Shown here piece by piece: positions 10,460-21,954 of a stretch of 64,000 nt of DNA. This DNA is from Lamellibrachia satsuma (taxonomy: Eukaryota > Annelida > Polychaeta > Sabellida > Siboglinidae): contig BSQZ01000029.1 of NCBI GenBank assembly GCA_033239005.1, positions 5,734,501 to 5,798,500 on the forward strand, in the 5' to 3' direction. The notes under the pieces are model-generated. The model was not told the DNA's origin and did no database searches. It worked only from the letters and a program-made list of their open reading frames with translations. Numbering within the stretch: the stretch's first letter is position 1; each line of letters starts with the position of its first letter. The position numbers and the translations under genes are program-made.

Positions 10460-10550
10460 AAAACGGCTGCAAAAATATTCGAACCCCGGACCTCTCGTCT
10501 GAGCTGTCGATGTTCAAATCATTGCACTATTGAGCCCCGCTACGTCACCC
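10460..10550 (-). repeat. tRNA-derived sequence, possible SINE head or tRNA pseudogene
   Basis: On the minus strand a B-box-like GGTTCGAAT (plus 10,477-10,485) lies about 45 bp after an A-box-like GGCTCAATAGTGCAAT (plus 10,521-10,536). Between them is an anticodon-arm-sized stretch, and GAGGTCCGGGGTTCGAAT resembles the variable and T arms of an ordinary tRNA gene. The acceptor stem does not pair convincingly and the D arm is altered, so this is more likely a tRNA-derived SINE head or a pseudogene than a working tRNA. Confidence 0.45.
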
Positions 10551-10924
10551 GTCAAGTGGTTACCGTTTATGTTTTTGGCCTGTTAGTGGTGATTTTGTTG
10601 CTAGGCTACCTCATCGTAATATAAAATTATTATTAGCACCAACAACGTACTTGGTTCAGGGGCTATCTAGGTATCCAGTCTATCTACTCACATCTGTCTG
10701 TGTGCTGAATGAATCTTCCTTCTGACATCCACTGAGTGTTCTATATTTACGATAGGTGAATTTGTTTAAAGGAGTTGTTCTGTTTCAACGAACGGAACGG
10801 TCAAGGTCGTCCATTTACTGATGATAATCTTGGCGAGCTCGCCCCTGGTAGTCGACTGATCCCATTCACTCAGCCAGTCAGGCAAAAAATGCAGCTTGAC
10901 ACAGGCTATCCTCAGCCTTGATAG

Positions 10925-11702
10925 AGTGGGACAAACCTGGAAGAAGAATATAACATGGGGAATGTTGTACTAGGTAGAACCACACAAGAAAAGGACTTAG
11001 GAGTAACACTTAGTGCTGACACGAAAGTTTCAGAGCAATGTGGGATTGCTGCTTCGAAAGGAAATACAATTTTAGGGTTAATTAGGAGAACTATCATGTA
11101 TAAGAAAAAACAGCTAATTGTACCACTGTACAAAGCAATAGTTTGACCACATTTGGAATATTATATTCAAGCATGGAGGCCATATCGTAAAAAGGGCATA
11201 GACAAGCTAGAAAGAATACAACGAAGAGCAACTAAAATGATTCCAGAATTGAGAGACCTTAGTTACGAAAGTCGCTTATTATCTTGTAGTTTGACAACAC
11301 TAGAGAGCAGTAGACTAAGAAGAGACCAAATAGAAGTGTTTAAAATAGTGAATGGTTATGACGATGTTGATAGGAATGTGTTCTTCAAACTCAAAGAAGA
11401 ACCAGAAGACATAAAGCAGCATTAGTTAAGGAGCAGTGTAGGTTGGACATGAGAAAGTACTCTTTCTCACAGGGGGTGATAAATGAATGGAACAAACTGC
11501 CAAATGATTATGTTAATGCTAGTAGTGTTAATGTGTTTAAATATAGAATGGACAGATATTTGATAAGGGTGGGCTACACATATATGAGAAAATTGTTGGA
11601 CTCTCGATAAGCCAATGGCTTCCTTGTCCACTTGCCATCTGGAACTAGTTGTTTTGGGATAGCAATCTTGTTAAATCTTGTTAAATCTTGTTATATCTTG
11701 TC
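10925..11702 (+). mobile_element. CR1 LINE, 5'-truncated copy D
   Basis: The last third of CR1 ORF2 after the RT palm. Two adjacent frames carry LGRTTQEKDLGVTLSADTK, IAASKGNTILGLIRRTIMY, a stop, EYYIQAWRPYRKKGIDKLE, QRRATKMIPELRDLSYESR and IEVFKIVNGYDDVDRNVFF. After a further frameshift it runs through a WNKLP segment to YLIRVGYTY and a stop. The 3' UTR ends in about four 10-bp repeats AATCTTGTTA. The 5' truncation is typical of incomplete reverse transcription. Confidence 0.92.
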
Positions 11703-11939
11703 TTTTCTACTAAGCCGGCACGATCAAAAAATAGTGCCACCTAGCGAACACGGAGAACACCGTGTAAACAAAACAATGAACTCATTGTATACCAACTTAC
11801 GTTAAAATCCTGCTGTTAATTCCTTTTTAACGAAAACGTTTACTACAACCATGTAAGATATTATCACTTTTTCATATACATTCAACAATGTAAACGATAG
11901 TTTGATACACCAGTTTAATTCACGACCTGTGAACAAAAC
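11703..11939 (-). mobile_element. CR1 5' UTR fragment, inverted against copy D
   Basis: Minus-strand match to the 5' UTRs of CR1 copies A (18.54-18.875 kb) and C (25.69-26.04 kb). It starts at GGTCGTGAATTAAACTGGTG and runs through TTAACAGCAGGATTTTAACG to the segment AGTAGAAAAGACA. It stops before ORF1, exactly against the terminal repeats of copy D. Confidence 0.85.
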
Positions 11940-13385
11940 CCCTTTATCAGTCGCTGAATTTGAATCCGGGACAAAATAATGCCTTTGTTAACAAAAACGG
12001 TTTTTAATATATATATATGTAAGAAGTTTGTGTATGATATTTATGTAATAGTAATACTTATTCTAACCAATGTTTCACTTTTTCAGATAATTCATTATAC
12101 TATCTCAATTTTCGAATTGTAAGCAACCCTATCATATCACTCGCTGACTTCGCTTCAGTGCAGAAAGAGCGGACCCCGGAGTATGAAGACAACATCCGGT
12201 CGGTTTGTGATAAAATTGATGGGGAGCATCTGCCACGTTTATTTTCACGCAAACTAAATTGTAGTATTTGAACTTAAGGGGCACCAATGATTAAACAGGG
12301 CGTTACATAGGAGTTGACTTGACTTACTAAGTAGGTTATACTTGGTTGTGTGTGACATGTAAAAATTTGTGTATCACTGTACAAGAAATGTTGAGCTTCA
12401 CAAACATAATATTTTTGCACGTCACGGCATTATTGCACTAACAATGTAGGCCAATATGTTAGTTAGGACACATGTGAATCCTGGATTTGGTAAAAGATGC
12501 ACTATTTCATTGACTAGATAGGGTGAAATTGTTTGTCGCAGATAGAACCATCGAAACATCTAATGAAATGATAATATTATATCGTGGTATTAAATTCAGA
12601 TTTTTAAAGAATATATCTCTAAAATTACTCATCTGCCTTCCCATCAGCATGGCATGTTAAAACTGCTTTTTGTGAGGTTATATCCCAACGTGGATTATAA
12701 GGCCCATTTTAAGACGTAGCGTTTTTAAATTAGTGCTAAATTGGAAATATTGAACGATTTGTTAGATTCGTAACTTTTTTTATACAAAATTAGGTAGGTA
12801 CGACAGCTATCGAATCAGTATATGCAAGAATATCAATATACTCATCACCGGGCTGTATATATATATATATGCATAAAGATTATGAATTATATTCAACAAT
12901 CATGTATTCGAATCGATTAAAACCTTCGTTCATTTATATACTCTGATAATAGCGCCCATAACAAAGACTTATAATCCATTCAATAAGTATATAATTATAT
13001 CTCCTTAGACTGTTAATATTGTTCTGAACAGAAGGATATATTACGAAGATCTCCGTGTATGACATAGAATCTGAATGCAAATTTTATTACATATTTGTAA
13101 TTACGTAGAATGACGTAATGTTGATTTCTAGCTATTTCAGAACCAAGATCATGTTTCAACTTCCTAGTTACTTATATTATCTTATTGTAGGGCATCACAC
13201 ATAGGGTGGTGGAGTCGTACTGTACGTAACATATTATCTAGAGGATTCTATAATATTGTGTAAGACATCACTATATCATGTCCTGTTAAGTTATAACTGT
13301 TCTTAGATATCTAGGGTACACCGCATGCAAAACTTAAGCAGTCTTAATAATGAACTCTATTAATTTCTACGTACGAGTATCTCGG
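11940..13385. other. No recognisable gene
   Basis: Very AT-rich DNA with short AT runs near 12,010 and 12,860 and no long open frame. No homology to the other repeats in the window noticed. Confidence 0.5.
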
Positions 13386-13455
13386 CACGAAACTGATGGC
13401 GAACATGTGACCTGCAAATTCAGGTGACGTCAGTTCCGTTAAAGTTATTCGAGAT
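13386..13455 (+). repeat. Dispersed ~75-bp repeat with a TGACGTCA-like core (copy 2)
   Basis: Partner of 711-783. It keeps GGCGAACATGTGACC, GCAAATTCAGGTGACGTCAG and GTTATTCGAGAT. One difference from copy 1 lies next to the core (AGCTGACGTCA against AGGTGACGTCA). Confidence 0.6.
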
Positions 13456-13467
13456 GTTCCGGGTGGT

Positions 13468-13540
13468 TTTGCTTTATGTTGAACGTGGTGGTCTTGTTTT
13501 ACGTTGAACGTGGTGGTCTGGTTTTATGTTGATTACCCGA
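13468..13540 (+). repeat. ~27-bp tandem repeat
   Basis: Two and a half units of TTTTAYGTTGAACGTGGTGG. Non-coding. Confidence 0.8.
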
Positions 13541-14136
13541 TGTCGTCCAGTTCGCGGCCAGATCATTTGTGATTCCAGTGGCTGCCGTGACAAATATACC
13601 AATCATACCACTTGTGTTGGGATGTAATGTCATTCATATTGACCGAATGACCAATGTTCACTCCTTAAATTTTACTCGCGACGCCTGTGCGTGCGTCACA
13701 CGTACACACGCAAGCCCTGACATAATCGGTCTAGCCAGTGCATAACACATGCGCCGTGCACGAGATTTTCGACTTGATCGAGATAACACAGGTTCGGCGA
13801 GTTCATTATGTCATGACAATATTTGTCGAGTTTTTTCTTCTTTCTGACATTTTCGCGTTTTTTTGTGGTTCAGTATATGTTGCACCAGACAGCTTCGCCA
13901 CAATCGGTTCTTTCCTTTTAGTTAAATTTTGTAAACCTGAATAGATTTTATAATAAATTATACAATATAAACATGAGGGTGTTTAAAAAAACTGTTTTAA
14001 ATGTCAATGTCCTCAACCAATAATTTGTATATATTGTCAAAAAACTAAGCCGTGCAATCCTACAAGCCTTGAATATAACTTTTAGGGATTGCTCAACAAG
14101 TCAAAATGTTACTGTTAGAGTTAGAGTTTTGGGTTA

Positions 14137-14137
14137 T

Positions 14138-14190
<53 letters not shown>
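14137..14190. repeat. (CCG)n trinucleotide repeat
   Basis: About 17 uninterrupted CCG triplets followed by CTG triplets. A short frame across it gives polyproline, but nothing on either side is protein-like. Confidence 0.95.
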
Positions 14191-14191
<1 letters not shown>

Positions 14192-14530
14192 GCTGCTGCT
14201 GTTTTTTTCTTACTGGTCACATCTTCCAGATATTCTTTTCAGAACTAGCAACAATTACCAAGTGTTAGGCAACTTGATTTTAAACTGTTATATACGTTAA
14301 TCACAACACTGTTTTGATAACTTTATAGGGGTGGGGGTTATTCGTTTACAAAGGATTATGCCACTACCACAACCGCCAATGGAAACAAACTAAACACAGT
14401 ATAAAAATATGCTGCTGCTTCTGCTGTTTTCTTATTGGTCACACTTCCAGAAATTCTCTGTAGAACAGGCAACAATTGCCAAGTGGTAGCCAACTTGATT
14501 TTAAACTGTTATATTATAAGGTCATCAAGA
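14190..14530 (+). repeat. Duplicated ~110-bp segment
   Basis: 14,190-14,292 and 14,402-14,515 share TCACATCTTCCAGATATTCT-like, GCAACAATTRCCAAGTG and CAACTTGATTTTAAACTG stretches, each preceded by a CTG-rich tract. A third relative lies near 7,840-7,925. A dispersed element with a CTG/CCG-rich leader is likely. Confidence 0.65.
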
Positions 14531-14808
14531 CACGGTTTTGAACACTTAATAGGTTGGAGGATATTCTTTTCTAACGGACAGTACCACTAACACACCCACC
14601 AATTGAAAAAGACAACCACAGTTGTGAAATATGTATCCCATTTTATTGTATTAGTGAGTTGTGTCAATATAAGCGAAGTTTAAAAAAATCATAGGCTCCC
14701 AAACGTTTATTCACAACTGGTGAGTTGGTTACCAAAATTCTAGGTAACAAAACAAATTCATGATACAAATTCGTAACTATGATATTGGAGACTCTCAAAT
14801 CACTATTA

Positions 14809-14959
<151 letters not shown>

Positions 14960-15560
14960 CAACATACATTTAACTATAGAAATTGCATGGAGTTTTGACT
15001 CTAGCTACCTTAGCCAAATTTAACAAACAACACGTTCCAGATGGCAAGTGGACAAGGAAGCCATTGACTTATCGAGATTCCAACAATTTAAACATATCCA
15101 CACTACTAGTATTAACACAATCGTTTGGCAGTTTGTTCCATTCATTTATCACCCTCTGTGAGAAAGAGTACTTTCTGATGTCCAACCTACACTGCTCCTT
15201 AACTAATGCTGCTTTGTGTCCTCTGGTTCTTCTTTGAGTTTGAAGAACACATTCCTATCAACATCGTCATAACCGTTCACTATTCTAAACACTTGTATTT
15301 GGTCTCAGCGCTAAATGTTACTCCTAAGTCCTTTTCTTGTGTTGTTCTTCCTAGTACAGCATCCCCCATTTTATATTCTTTGTCCATGTTTCCATGTCTT
15401 ATTTGTATGCATTTACACTTCCCAAAATTTAAATAACATTTGCACTTTTCTGACCATTAACTCATTTATCTAGATCATCCAGTAATTTTTTATCTGTAAC
15501 ATTAGTAACCTTTCTGGATACTTTTGTGTAATCTGCAAATGTCAGTACTTTCCTAGATAT

Positions 15561-15999
<439 letters not shown>

Positions 16000-16146
16000 G
16001 TGGTCTAATTAATGTTTCGAGTAATTTACATACAACTGATGTTAAACTCACTGGTCTGACTGGATGTTCTGGCTTGTTCCTTGATCCCTTCTTAAATAGC
16101 GGCGTAGTGTTTGCTTCTTTTCATTCTGAAGGAATTATTCCTTCTT

Positions 16147-16536
16147 CTAGTGACAAGTTAAACATTTTGCAAGTGGTGTACTAATTTGCTCAACAATTTC
16201 CTTAAGCAGTTTTAGTGGTATCCCATCAACTCCCGGTGATTTACTATTTTTCATCTTCTTAATTTTCTTTGCTATCATTTCAGGAGTTACAAACAACTGC
16301 CCTACATATTCTGATTTACTGCCCTCAAATTTAGTAAATGGAACAGGAAGTGAGCTGATATCTTCTGTGGTAAAGACTGAGCTGAAATACTCATTCAGGA
16401 CCTCTGCCATTTGAAATCCGTCTGAAATTATGTTTCCACTGTTGTTTTCCAGTGGTCCGACCTTATCTTGAACTTTCTGTTTACTCCTTACATAAGCATA
16501 GAAATTCTTCCTGTCAATTTTTATATTACCTGCCAA
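16147..16536 (-). pseudogene. CR1 ORF2 linker between endonuclease and RT
   Basis: Contains FYAYVRSKQKVQDKVGPL, NEYFSSVFTTED, and KIKKMKNSKSPGVDGIPLK, the last being the K-PG-DG-P motif that opens the LINE RT domain. It ends in frame disruption before the RT fingers. Part of copy A, same order as in copy B. Confidence 0.88.
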
Positions 16537-16809
16537 TTTTGTTCAAAGGTTCTTTTAGATTTTCTAATTTAAGTTGTAGCTAGGTTAAATGTATCTTTGT
16601 AATTTGCATAGTCTTCATCCTTTCTATAAACCTTCCACACTTACTGTTACCCAATGGTTCATGTCTTTTTACATTATCCACTAATTCTTTTTGTGATGAC
16701 AAAACTATAACTAATACATTATCTTTTCTGGTTGGTTCAAGCACGTGCCGAGTAAGGAAACTATATTGAATTAAAAATATAAATTGTTGGTCCTCACCCC
16801 TTGTACACT

Positions 16810-17271
16810 CTAGAGATTTCCATTGAATGTGTTCATGGTTAAAATTTGGGAGATTTTAACCATGGACATTATGATTATGATACATTCCCCTTTACTAACT
16901 TCCTTTATAGCATTTTGTATTTTTGTGTTATCCTCTTCGTTTATGTTTGGACTTCGGTAAACTAATCCAATAGTTAATTTTGAATTTCCTGAAATTATTT
17001 TCCACCAAACAGCTTCATCGTAATCTGCTTCCCATTCTAATTTTATTTCATAAGCCTGAATAGATTCTTTAACATATAACATAACTCCCACTCCCCTTCT
17101 TCCTATTCGAACTCTCCTATACATTACGTATCCTGTCAATCCTAATTCAGCATCTGTTATGTCTGTGTTGGCCCATGATTCGGTAATACCAATTATTTGA
17201 GGGGCACTATCTTCTACCATAACGTTTAATTCGTTTTTCTTATTTACTATGCTTCTAGCATTTAAACACAC
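16810..17271 (-). pseudogene. CR1 ORF2 AP-type endonuclease, with micro-inversion
   Basis: An APE-type endonuclease nicks target DNA for target-primed reverse transcription. The start reads CLNARSIVNKKNEL, then IIGITESWANTDITDAELG with the catalytic Glu, GVGVMLYVKES and LTIGLVYRSPN. Where MGDFNHG should follow, copy A instead carries the reverse complement of that stretch (plus 16,846-16,868), so the catalytic Asp-Asn motif is lost. The remainder of the domain is missing. Confidence 0.9.
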
Positions 17272-17359
17272 GCATTTATAACCAGCTTCAGACCTGTTTT
17301 AGGACATGTTGTTATTGGTTTGTCTGTACTAGTGGCCTCTTGTCCTGTTTGAGGCTTCT

Positions 17360-17932
17360 CTAAGTAACCTGTGTTATGTTACCCATGCCACCGTCTACTG
17401 CTGTTGTGAGTCCATCCGCAAATACTGCTGCCCCCTTTCCACTTAGACGAAGCCCATCCTTCATGTACATATCAGCTCTTCCAAAAAAACCTCCCCACAT
17501 ATCCACAAAACCCACTTCCTCTTCCCTACACAGCTTCTCGACTAGCATGTTAATTGCCATCAACCGGCAATTTCGATATCTATGACCCCTCCTTCCTATT
17601 ACTTGTAGAGTCCCTGACAGTATTACCTGCTCTACCCTCGTCTGCTTTAGTGTTCTAACCAAATTCCTGTATTTCCTAACTATGGCAGTTGTACCTTCCC
17701 TCTCTATGTGTACTGAAACAGATCTACCTTTGCCCGAACCCACGATGTTTTCTACCCTCTCAGTTATCGCCTCTATTTTGGCCCCAGGCAAGCAAATTAC
17801 AACAGCATCTCCCTTGTTTAAGACTCTGTCGGTCTTCCTAACTATTGAGTCCACCACAAACACACTCGCTCTCTTTCTCACCCTCTCTATCACTGCCTCG
17901 GAATAGCTCTTCCGATGGATCCCCTCCATCAC
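17360..17932 (-). pseudogene. CR1 ORF1 SGNH-esterase-like domain
   Basis: The esterase fold of CR1/L2 ORF1 follows the SGNH-hydrolase plan. Visible: VFVVDSIVRKTD at residues 24-35, where the nucleophile block GDS has become VDS; CLPGAKIEAITERVENIV; RKYRNLVRTLKQ; ILSGTLQVIGRRGHRYRN; and VGFVDMWGGFFGRADMYMKD followed by GLRLSGKG, where the catalytic DGLH His is Arg. The central GTNN block seen in copy C is missing here. The fold is recognisable, but both nucleophile and His blocks are damaged. Confidence 0.88.
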
Positions 17933-18201
17933 ATTCTGTCCTGCAGCCTTGTCACTTGGTGGTTATCAAGCTCTCTCTCTCTCTCACTCATCAACCTGTC
18001 ACCGTTCCGTCCTGTCTCCTGGCTAACTTCCCTCCGTCTTCCTCACTACCATCGTCCTAAATATAGTCTCTCCTTCCCCCGACTTCTTCGCTACTCTCTC
18101 CCCCACTCCCCTTTCCTTCGATTAATTTGTCTTCCCTCATCTTTCTTTCCTTCTCGTCTCCTTCCGTCCTGTCTATCTACGACCTGTCATCTTACCTCCT
18201 C

Positions 18202-18528
18202 TCAACCTCCTCCCAGGCTGAGGTGAGCTCTCCCTAGCATATCTATCGTGGTCTTCCCCAACTTTATCCACTGTCTCCCACCAGAACCATTTGCACAACC
18301 CACCTGCTCCCTTCCCACCACTGCCACAACGAACAGCCTCAGCTGTTCTAACTCCACTTCAGGTTCCTTCATCCTCGTACATCCCCTGCACTCAAAACTA
18401 AAACTATCTGCCTGAACCTCAGCCCAGGACTTCTCACTCCCGGACTTGGCGAAGTCCATCCAGTTGCTGCAACTGCTGCATATTAAATGCCTGGTGGCCT
18501 TTACCTGCCGTTTGCACGGCGCCATCAC
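18202..18528 (-). pseudogene. CR1 ORF1 N-terminal zinc finger and coiled coil
   Basis: Start ATG at 18,528, shared with copy C. Cys17 and Cys20 (ICSSCSNW) and Cys47 and Cys50 (FECRGC) form a four-Cys finger of the type at the start of CR1/L2 ORF1 proteins, followed by a short helix EPEVELEQLRL. A basic low-complexity linker follows to the esterase domain. The zinc-finger frame ends at 18,202, short of the esterase. Confidence 0.85.
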
Positions 18529-18875
18529 AAATTTTACTTAATCTGATTGCTACATTAGCCTTGAATAAGGCTGTTTTTGAGTTCAAAACAACAGTTTAGG
18601 CTAGGCTAATATACTTGCTAACTATGTCTTTTCTACAATTGTCGAGCGTGCAAAAAATGCCTGCCACCTATCGAATACGGAGAACACTGTGTAAACAAAA
18701 CAACGAAGTCAGTGTAAACCAACTTACGCTAAAATCCTGCTGTTAGTTCCTTTTTACCGAAATCTTTTACTACAACTATGACATATATTACCTTATGTAT
18801 GTAATTTATGTAAATGTATCACTTTATCTAATATATATTTAACAGTGTATACACTAGTCTGGTACACCAGTTTAA

Positions 18876-21039
18876 TGGAGGAGGGAGTAGGCTTCGTAGA
18901 CATGTGGTTAAACTTTGTGGGAAGAGATGACTTTTTCATGAGAGATGGACTTCATCTGACAAGGAAAGGTGCTGCAGTTCTTGGGTGTGAGTTTGTCAGA
19001 GTTGTTGACGAGGGCTCAGGTACCATAAATTATTTAAACTAGATGCGCAGGGGGAACTGACATAAAAAAAACTCAAAGGAGTACTACTACAAATGCACAT
19101 CCAAAGAAATGTTCACCAATAATTTCAGACAATGAACTTAAATGTGTATGCTTAAATGCCAGGAGCATAGTAAATAAAAAAGTGAGTTAGACATTATGGT
19201 AGCAGATATTGATCCTCATGTAATAGGCATCACAGAATCATGGGCAAATAAAGATATAGTAGATGCTGAGTTAGCACTGACATGCTGTGCAATGTTTAGG
19301 AAGGATATACGAGAAAGAAGGGGAGGTGGAGTAATTTTTATATATTCAAGAATCTATCCAAGCATATGAAATAACACTGAAAAGTGAAGCAGATTGTGAT
19401 GAAGCAATTTGGTGTAACATAGTAACCAGGAACTCAACATTAACAATAGCAGTAGTTTATCGTAGCCCCAACATAGGACAAGAGGAATATGTAAAATTAC
19501 AAAAGGCTATAAGGGAGGTGAGCAAGGGGAAATGTGTTATAATGGGTGATTTTAACCATGGCCATATACAATGGGAATCACAGTTGACAATGTTAAAGTA
19601 CATGAACCTTTGGGTTCAAGTGACCTTAACCAAATCCATTTTAATATAAAAGTAAAAACAGGGAATACATATAAAAACAACTGAGAACGAACTTCAACAA
19701 AGGCAAATATAAAGAGATGAGAACATGCCTAAAAAACATAGATTGGAATAACTTGCTGAAGAACAAGACAGCAACAGAATGCTGGACGTGTTTGAAATAT
19801 GAGATTGAGGGCATTATTGAGAAATTTGTTCCATTAAGAAAACAAGGGAAGAGGTCCAGGAAGAAACACCTGTCAAAAGAGGCTATTAGAAAAATTGCTC
19901 ACAAACAGATGTTGTGGAAAGCATATAAACACACTGGAAATGTAGAAGACTACACCAACTAAAAAGAGGCACTTAACCTAGCTACAACTTAAATTAGAAA
20001 ATCTAAAAGAATCTTTGAACACAAATTGGCAGGTAATATAAAAAATGACAGCAAGAGTTTCTATGCTTATGTAAGGAGTAAAAAGAAAGTTCGAGATAAG
20101 GTCAGACCACTGGAAAACAACAGTGAAAACATAATTTCAGACGGGTTTCAACTGGCAAAGGTCCTGAATGAATATGTCAGCTCAGTTTTTACCACGTAAG
20201 ATATCAGCTCACTTCCAGTTCCATTTACTAAATTTGAGGGCAATAAATCAGAACATTTGGGGCAGTTATCTGTAACCCCTGAAATGATAGCAAAGAAAAT
20301 TAAAAAGATGAAAGATAATACATCGCCTGGAGTTGAGTGTTTAACTTTTCACTAGAAGAAGGAATATTTCCTTCAGAATGGAAAAAGCAAACATTACACC
20401 GCTATTTAAGAAAGGATAGAGGAACAAACCAGAAAATTACAGACCAGTGAGTTTAACATAAGTTGTATGTAAATTACTCGAAACATTAATTAGAGACCAC
20501 ATGGTGGAATTCCTTGTAAAACATAAATTAATAAATACATCTCAATATGGGTTATTAAAAGCAAGGTCTAGTCTAACCAATCTCTTATGTTTTTTGGAAG
20601 AAATTACAAAGTGGGTAGATTGCGGGTCACCAGTGGATGTTGTATATTTAGATTTTCAGAAAGCTTTCGATAAAGTGCCACATCAAAGACTGTTACTTAT
20701 ACGAAAAGCCCATGGCATAGGCAATGATGTAATCAACTGGATAGAAAAGTGGCTTTCACACAGAAGACACAGAGTAATAGTAGATGGTGAGATTTCAAAC
20801 TGGAAATCTGTTTTGAGTGGGGTCCCACAGGGATGAGAATTAGGCCCTATACTGTTTTTAATATACATAAATAATTTGGAAAATGACATATCTAGCAAAG
20901 TACTGAAATTTGGAGATGACAAAAAAGTATTCAGAAAGGTTACTGATGATACAGATAAACAAAGTTTACAGGATGATCTAGATAAATTAGTTAAAGGATA
21001 GGAAATCAAATATTATAGGGCTAATTAGGAGAACTATCA
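18876..21039 (+). mobile_element. CR1 LINE copy B, truncated at both ends
   Basis: It starts abruptly within the esterase C-terminus (GVGFVDMWLNFVGRDDFFM, RDGLHLTRKGAAVLG), then carries the endonuclease in several frames (ARSIVNK, GITESWANKDIVDAELA, KCVIMGDFNHGHIQWES), the linker, and the RT. After DKLVKG there is a jump to the GNQILGLIRRTI segment and the match ends at 21,039 beside the Gypsy element. Copy B lies head-to-head with copy A. Many stops; inactive. Confidence 0.92.
20501..20990 (+). pseudogene. CR1 copy B reverse transcriptase
   Basis: Reads LINTSQYGLLKARSSLTNLL, VDVVYLDFQKAFDKVPHQRL, GIGNDVINWIEKWLSHRRH and SGVPQG followed by a TGA and ELGPILFLIYINNLEND. The YADD-type motif is KFGDDKKVFRKV, so both Asp residues survive but Ala is replaced by Gly. 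The in-frame TGA at about 20,836 and a truncated C-terminus mean no active polymerase. Confidence 0.9.
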
Positions 21040-21050
21040 GACAATGTGAT

Positions 21051-21386
21051 CTATAGATTATAGCAACCTTTGTGTAACCCTTGTGGATTTAGCCCTGGAG
21101 GATCTTTCTGCACTAGAATCCCTTTGTTCTTAACGATACTGCCCAACACAATTATATCGGCTGTAAAGTACCCAATGTATGGGAACACTAGAGAGTTGGC
21201 TGCTTCCAGCCGTAACCATGACGACGCATCTTCTAAACAGTCGACATAAGCCATTAAGTATTCGTTGAACCACCATTCCTGTAAAATAGTTACTTCCGAA
21301 CCCATATCTAAAACCATACTGTTTTTTTCGCCCGTTATCTCACATGAAATGATAGGGGTCTTCCCCACTATAGCGTCCACTAACAC
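21051..21386 (-). pseudogene. Gypsy aspartic protease domain
   Basis: The retropepsin-type protease matures Gag-Pol as a dimer. The active-site loop reads VLDMGSEVTIL, so the conserved D-T/S-G triad is D-M-G. Upstream is VGKTPIISCEITGEKNSM and downstream WLRLEAANSLVFPYIGYF, which normally supports the flap and C-terminal sheet. The last residues differ from family expectation and overlap a 21-bp sequence similar to the LTR end, suggesting a rearranged boundary near 21,095. Confidence 0.82.
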
Positions 21387-21436
21387 ACAGTCAATGCTAC
21401 TACGCCCGCCTGTCTGACGCTCGGCAACGGGGTGAA

Positions 21437-21889
21437 TTAGTTTCCCTGTTGACCCCGGCGTGGTATTGGCACATTAGGACCAGACATCGATCGCGCTACT
21501 GGACCACCCCGCATTGCACGTGTATCTGACTGATCCCCGTTCGCGTGAACACCTGACTGTTCATCGGTACGGCGTATGTCGCTTGCCCGCTTCCAACATG
21601 TATTCTGGGTGTGACCCCTTCGCCTGCAGTACTCATAATGAAGTGATCCGCTGCGGGGTTCCGGTCTGCTAGGTCTCGCAGCCACGCCCGCGGCCGTCTG
21701 TTGTTGCGCTAGCAACAAAGACACGATTTTTGACTGAGTGGTCGCGAGTAGTTCCAACTGGTCCGCTATTCGTTCCAGTGGACTCGAGTCATCGGAGGCG
21801 TGGTGGGGTTCGTGAACTTCCCTCACACGTACACACCTATTTGGCCCACTCAACCCGTCCTCCTCTAGTTGAATCGCTTCGGAGCGCAA
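21437..21889 (-). pseudogene. Gypsy gag C-terminus with damaged zinc knuckle
   Basis: Arg-rich, low-complexity region with a helix LERIADQLELLATTQSKIV and then YEYCRRRGHTQNTCWK. The latter is a CCHC knuckle (C-X2-C-X4-H-X4-C type) in which the first Cys is replaced by Tyr, while the second Cys, His and last Cys remain. Zinc knuckles bind the genomic RNA. The frame is separated from the gag capsid part by a short disrupted stretch. Confidence 0.78.
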
Positions 21890-21954
21890 CGCGCCAAACG
21901 AAATTTTAGGGTCAGTCCAAACTAGTTTCTTTATTTCCCGCTTTATCTGAGGTT

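Noticed and set aside
13680..13740. GC-richer segment as promoter or CpG island
   Set aside because: Too short and without any gene start nearby; no recognisable core promoter.
14106..14300. Polyproline protein
   Set aside because: It is a (CCG)n run with no protein-like sequence around it.
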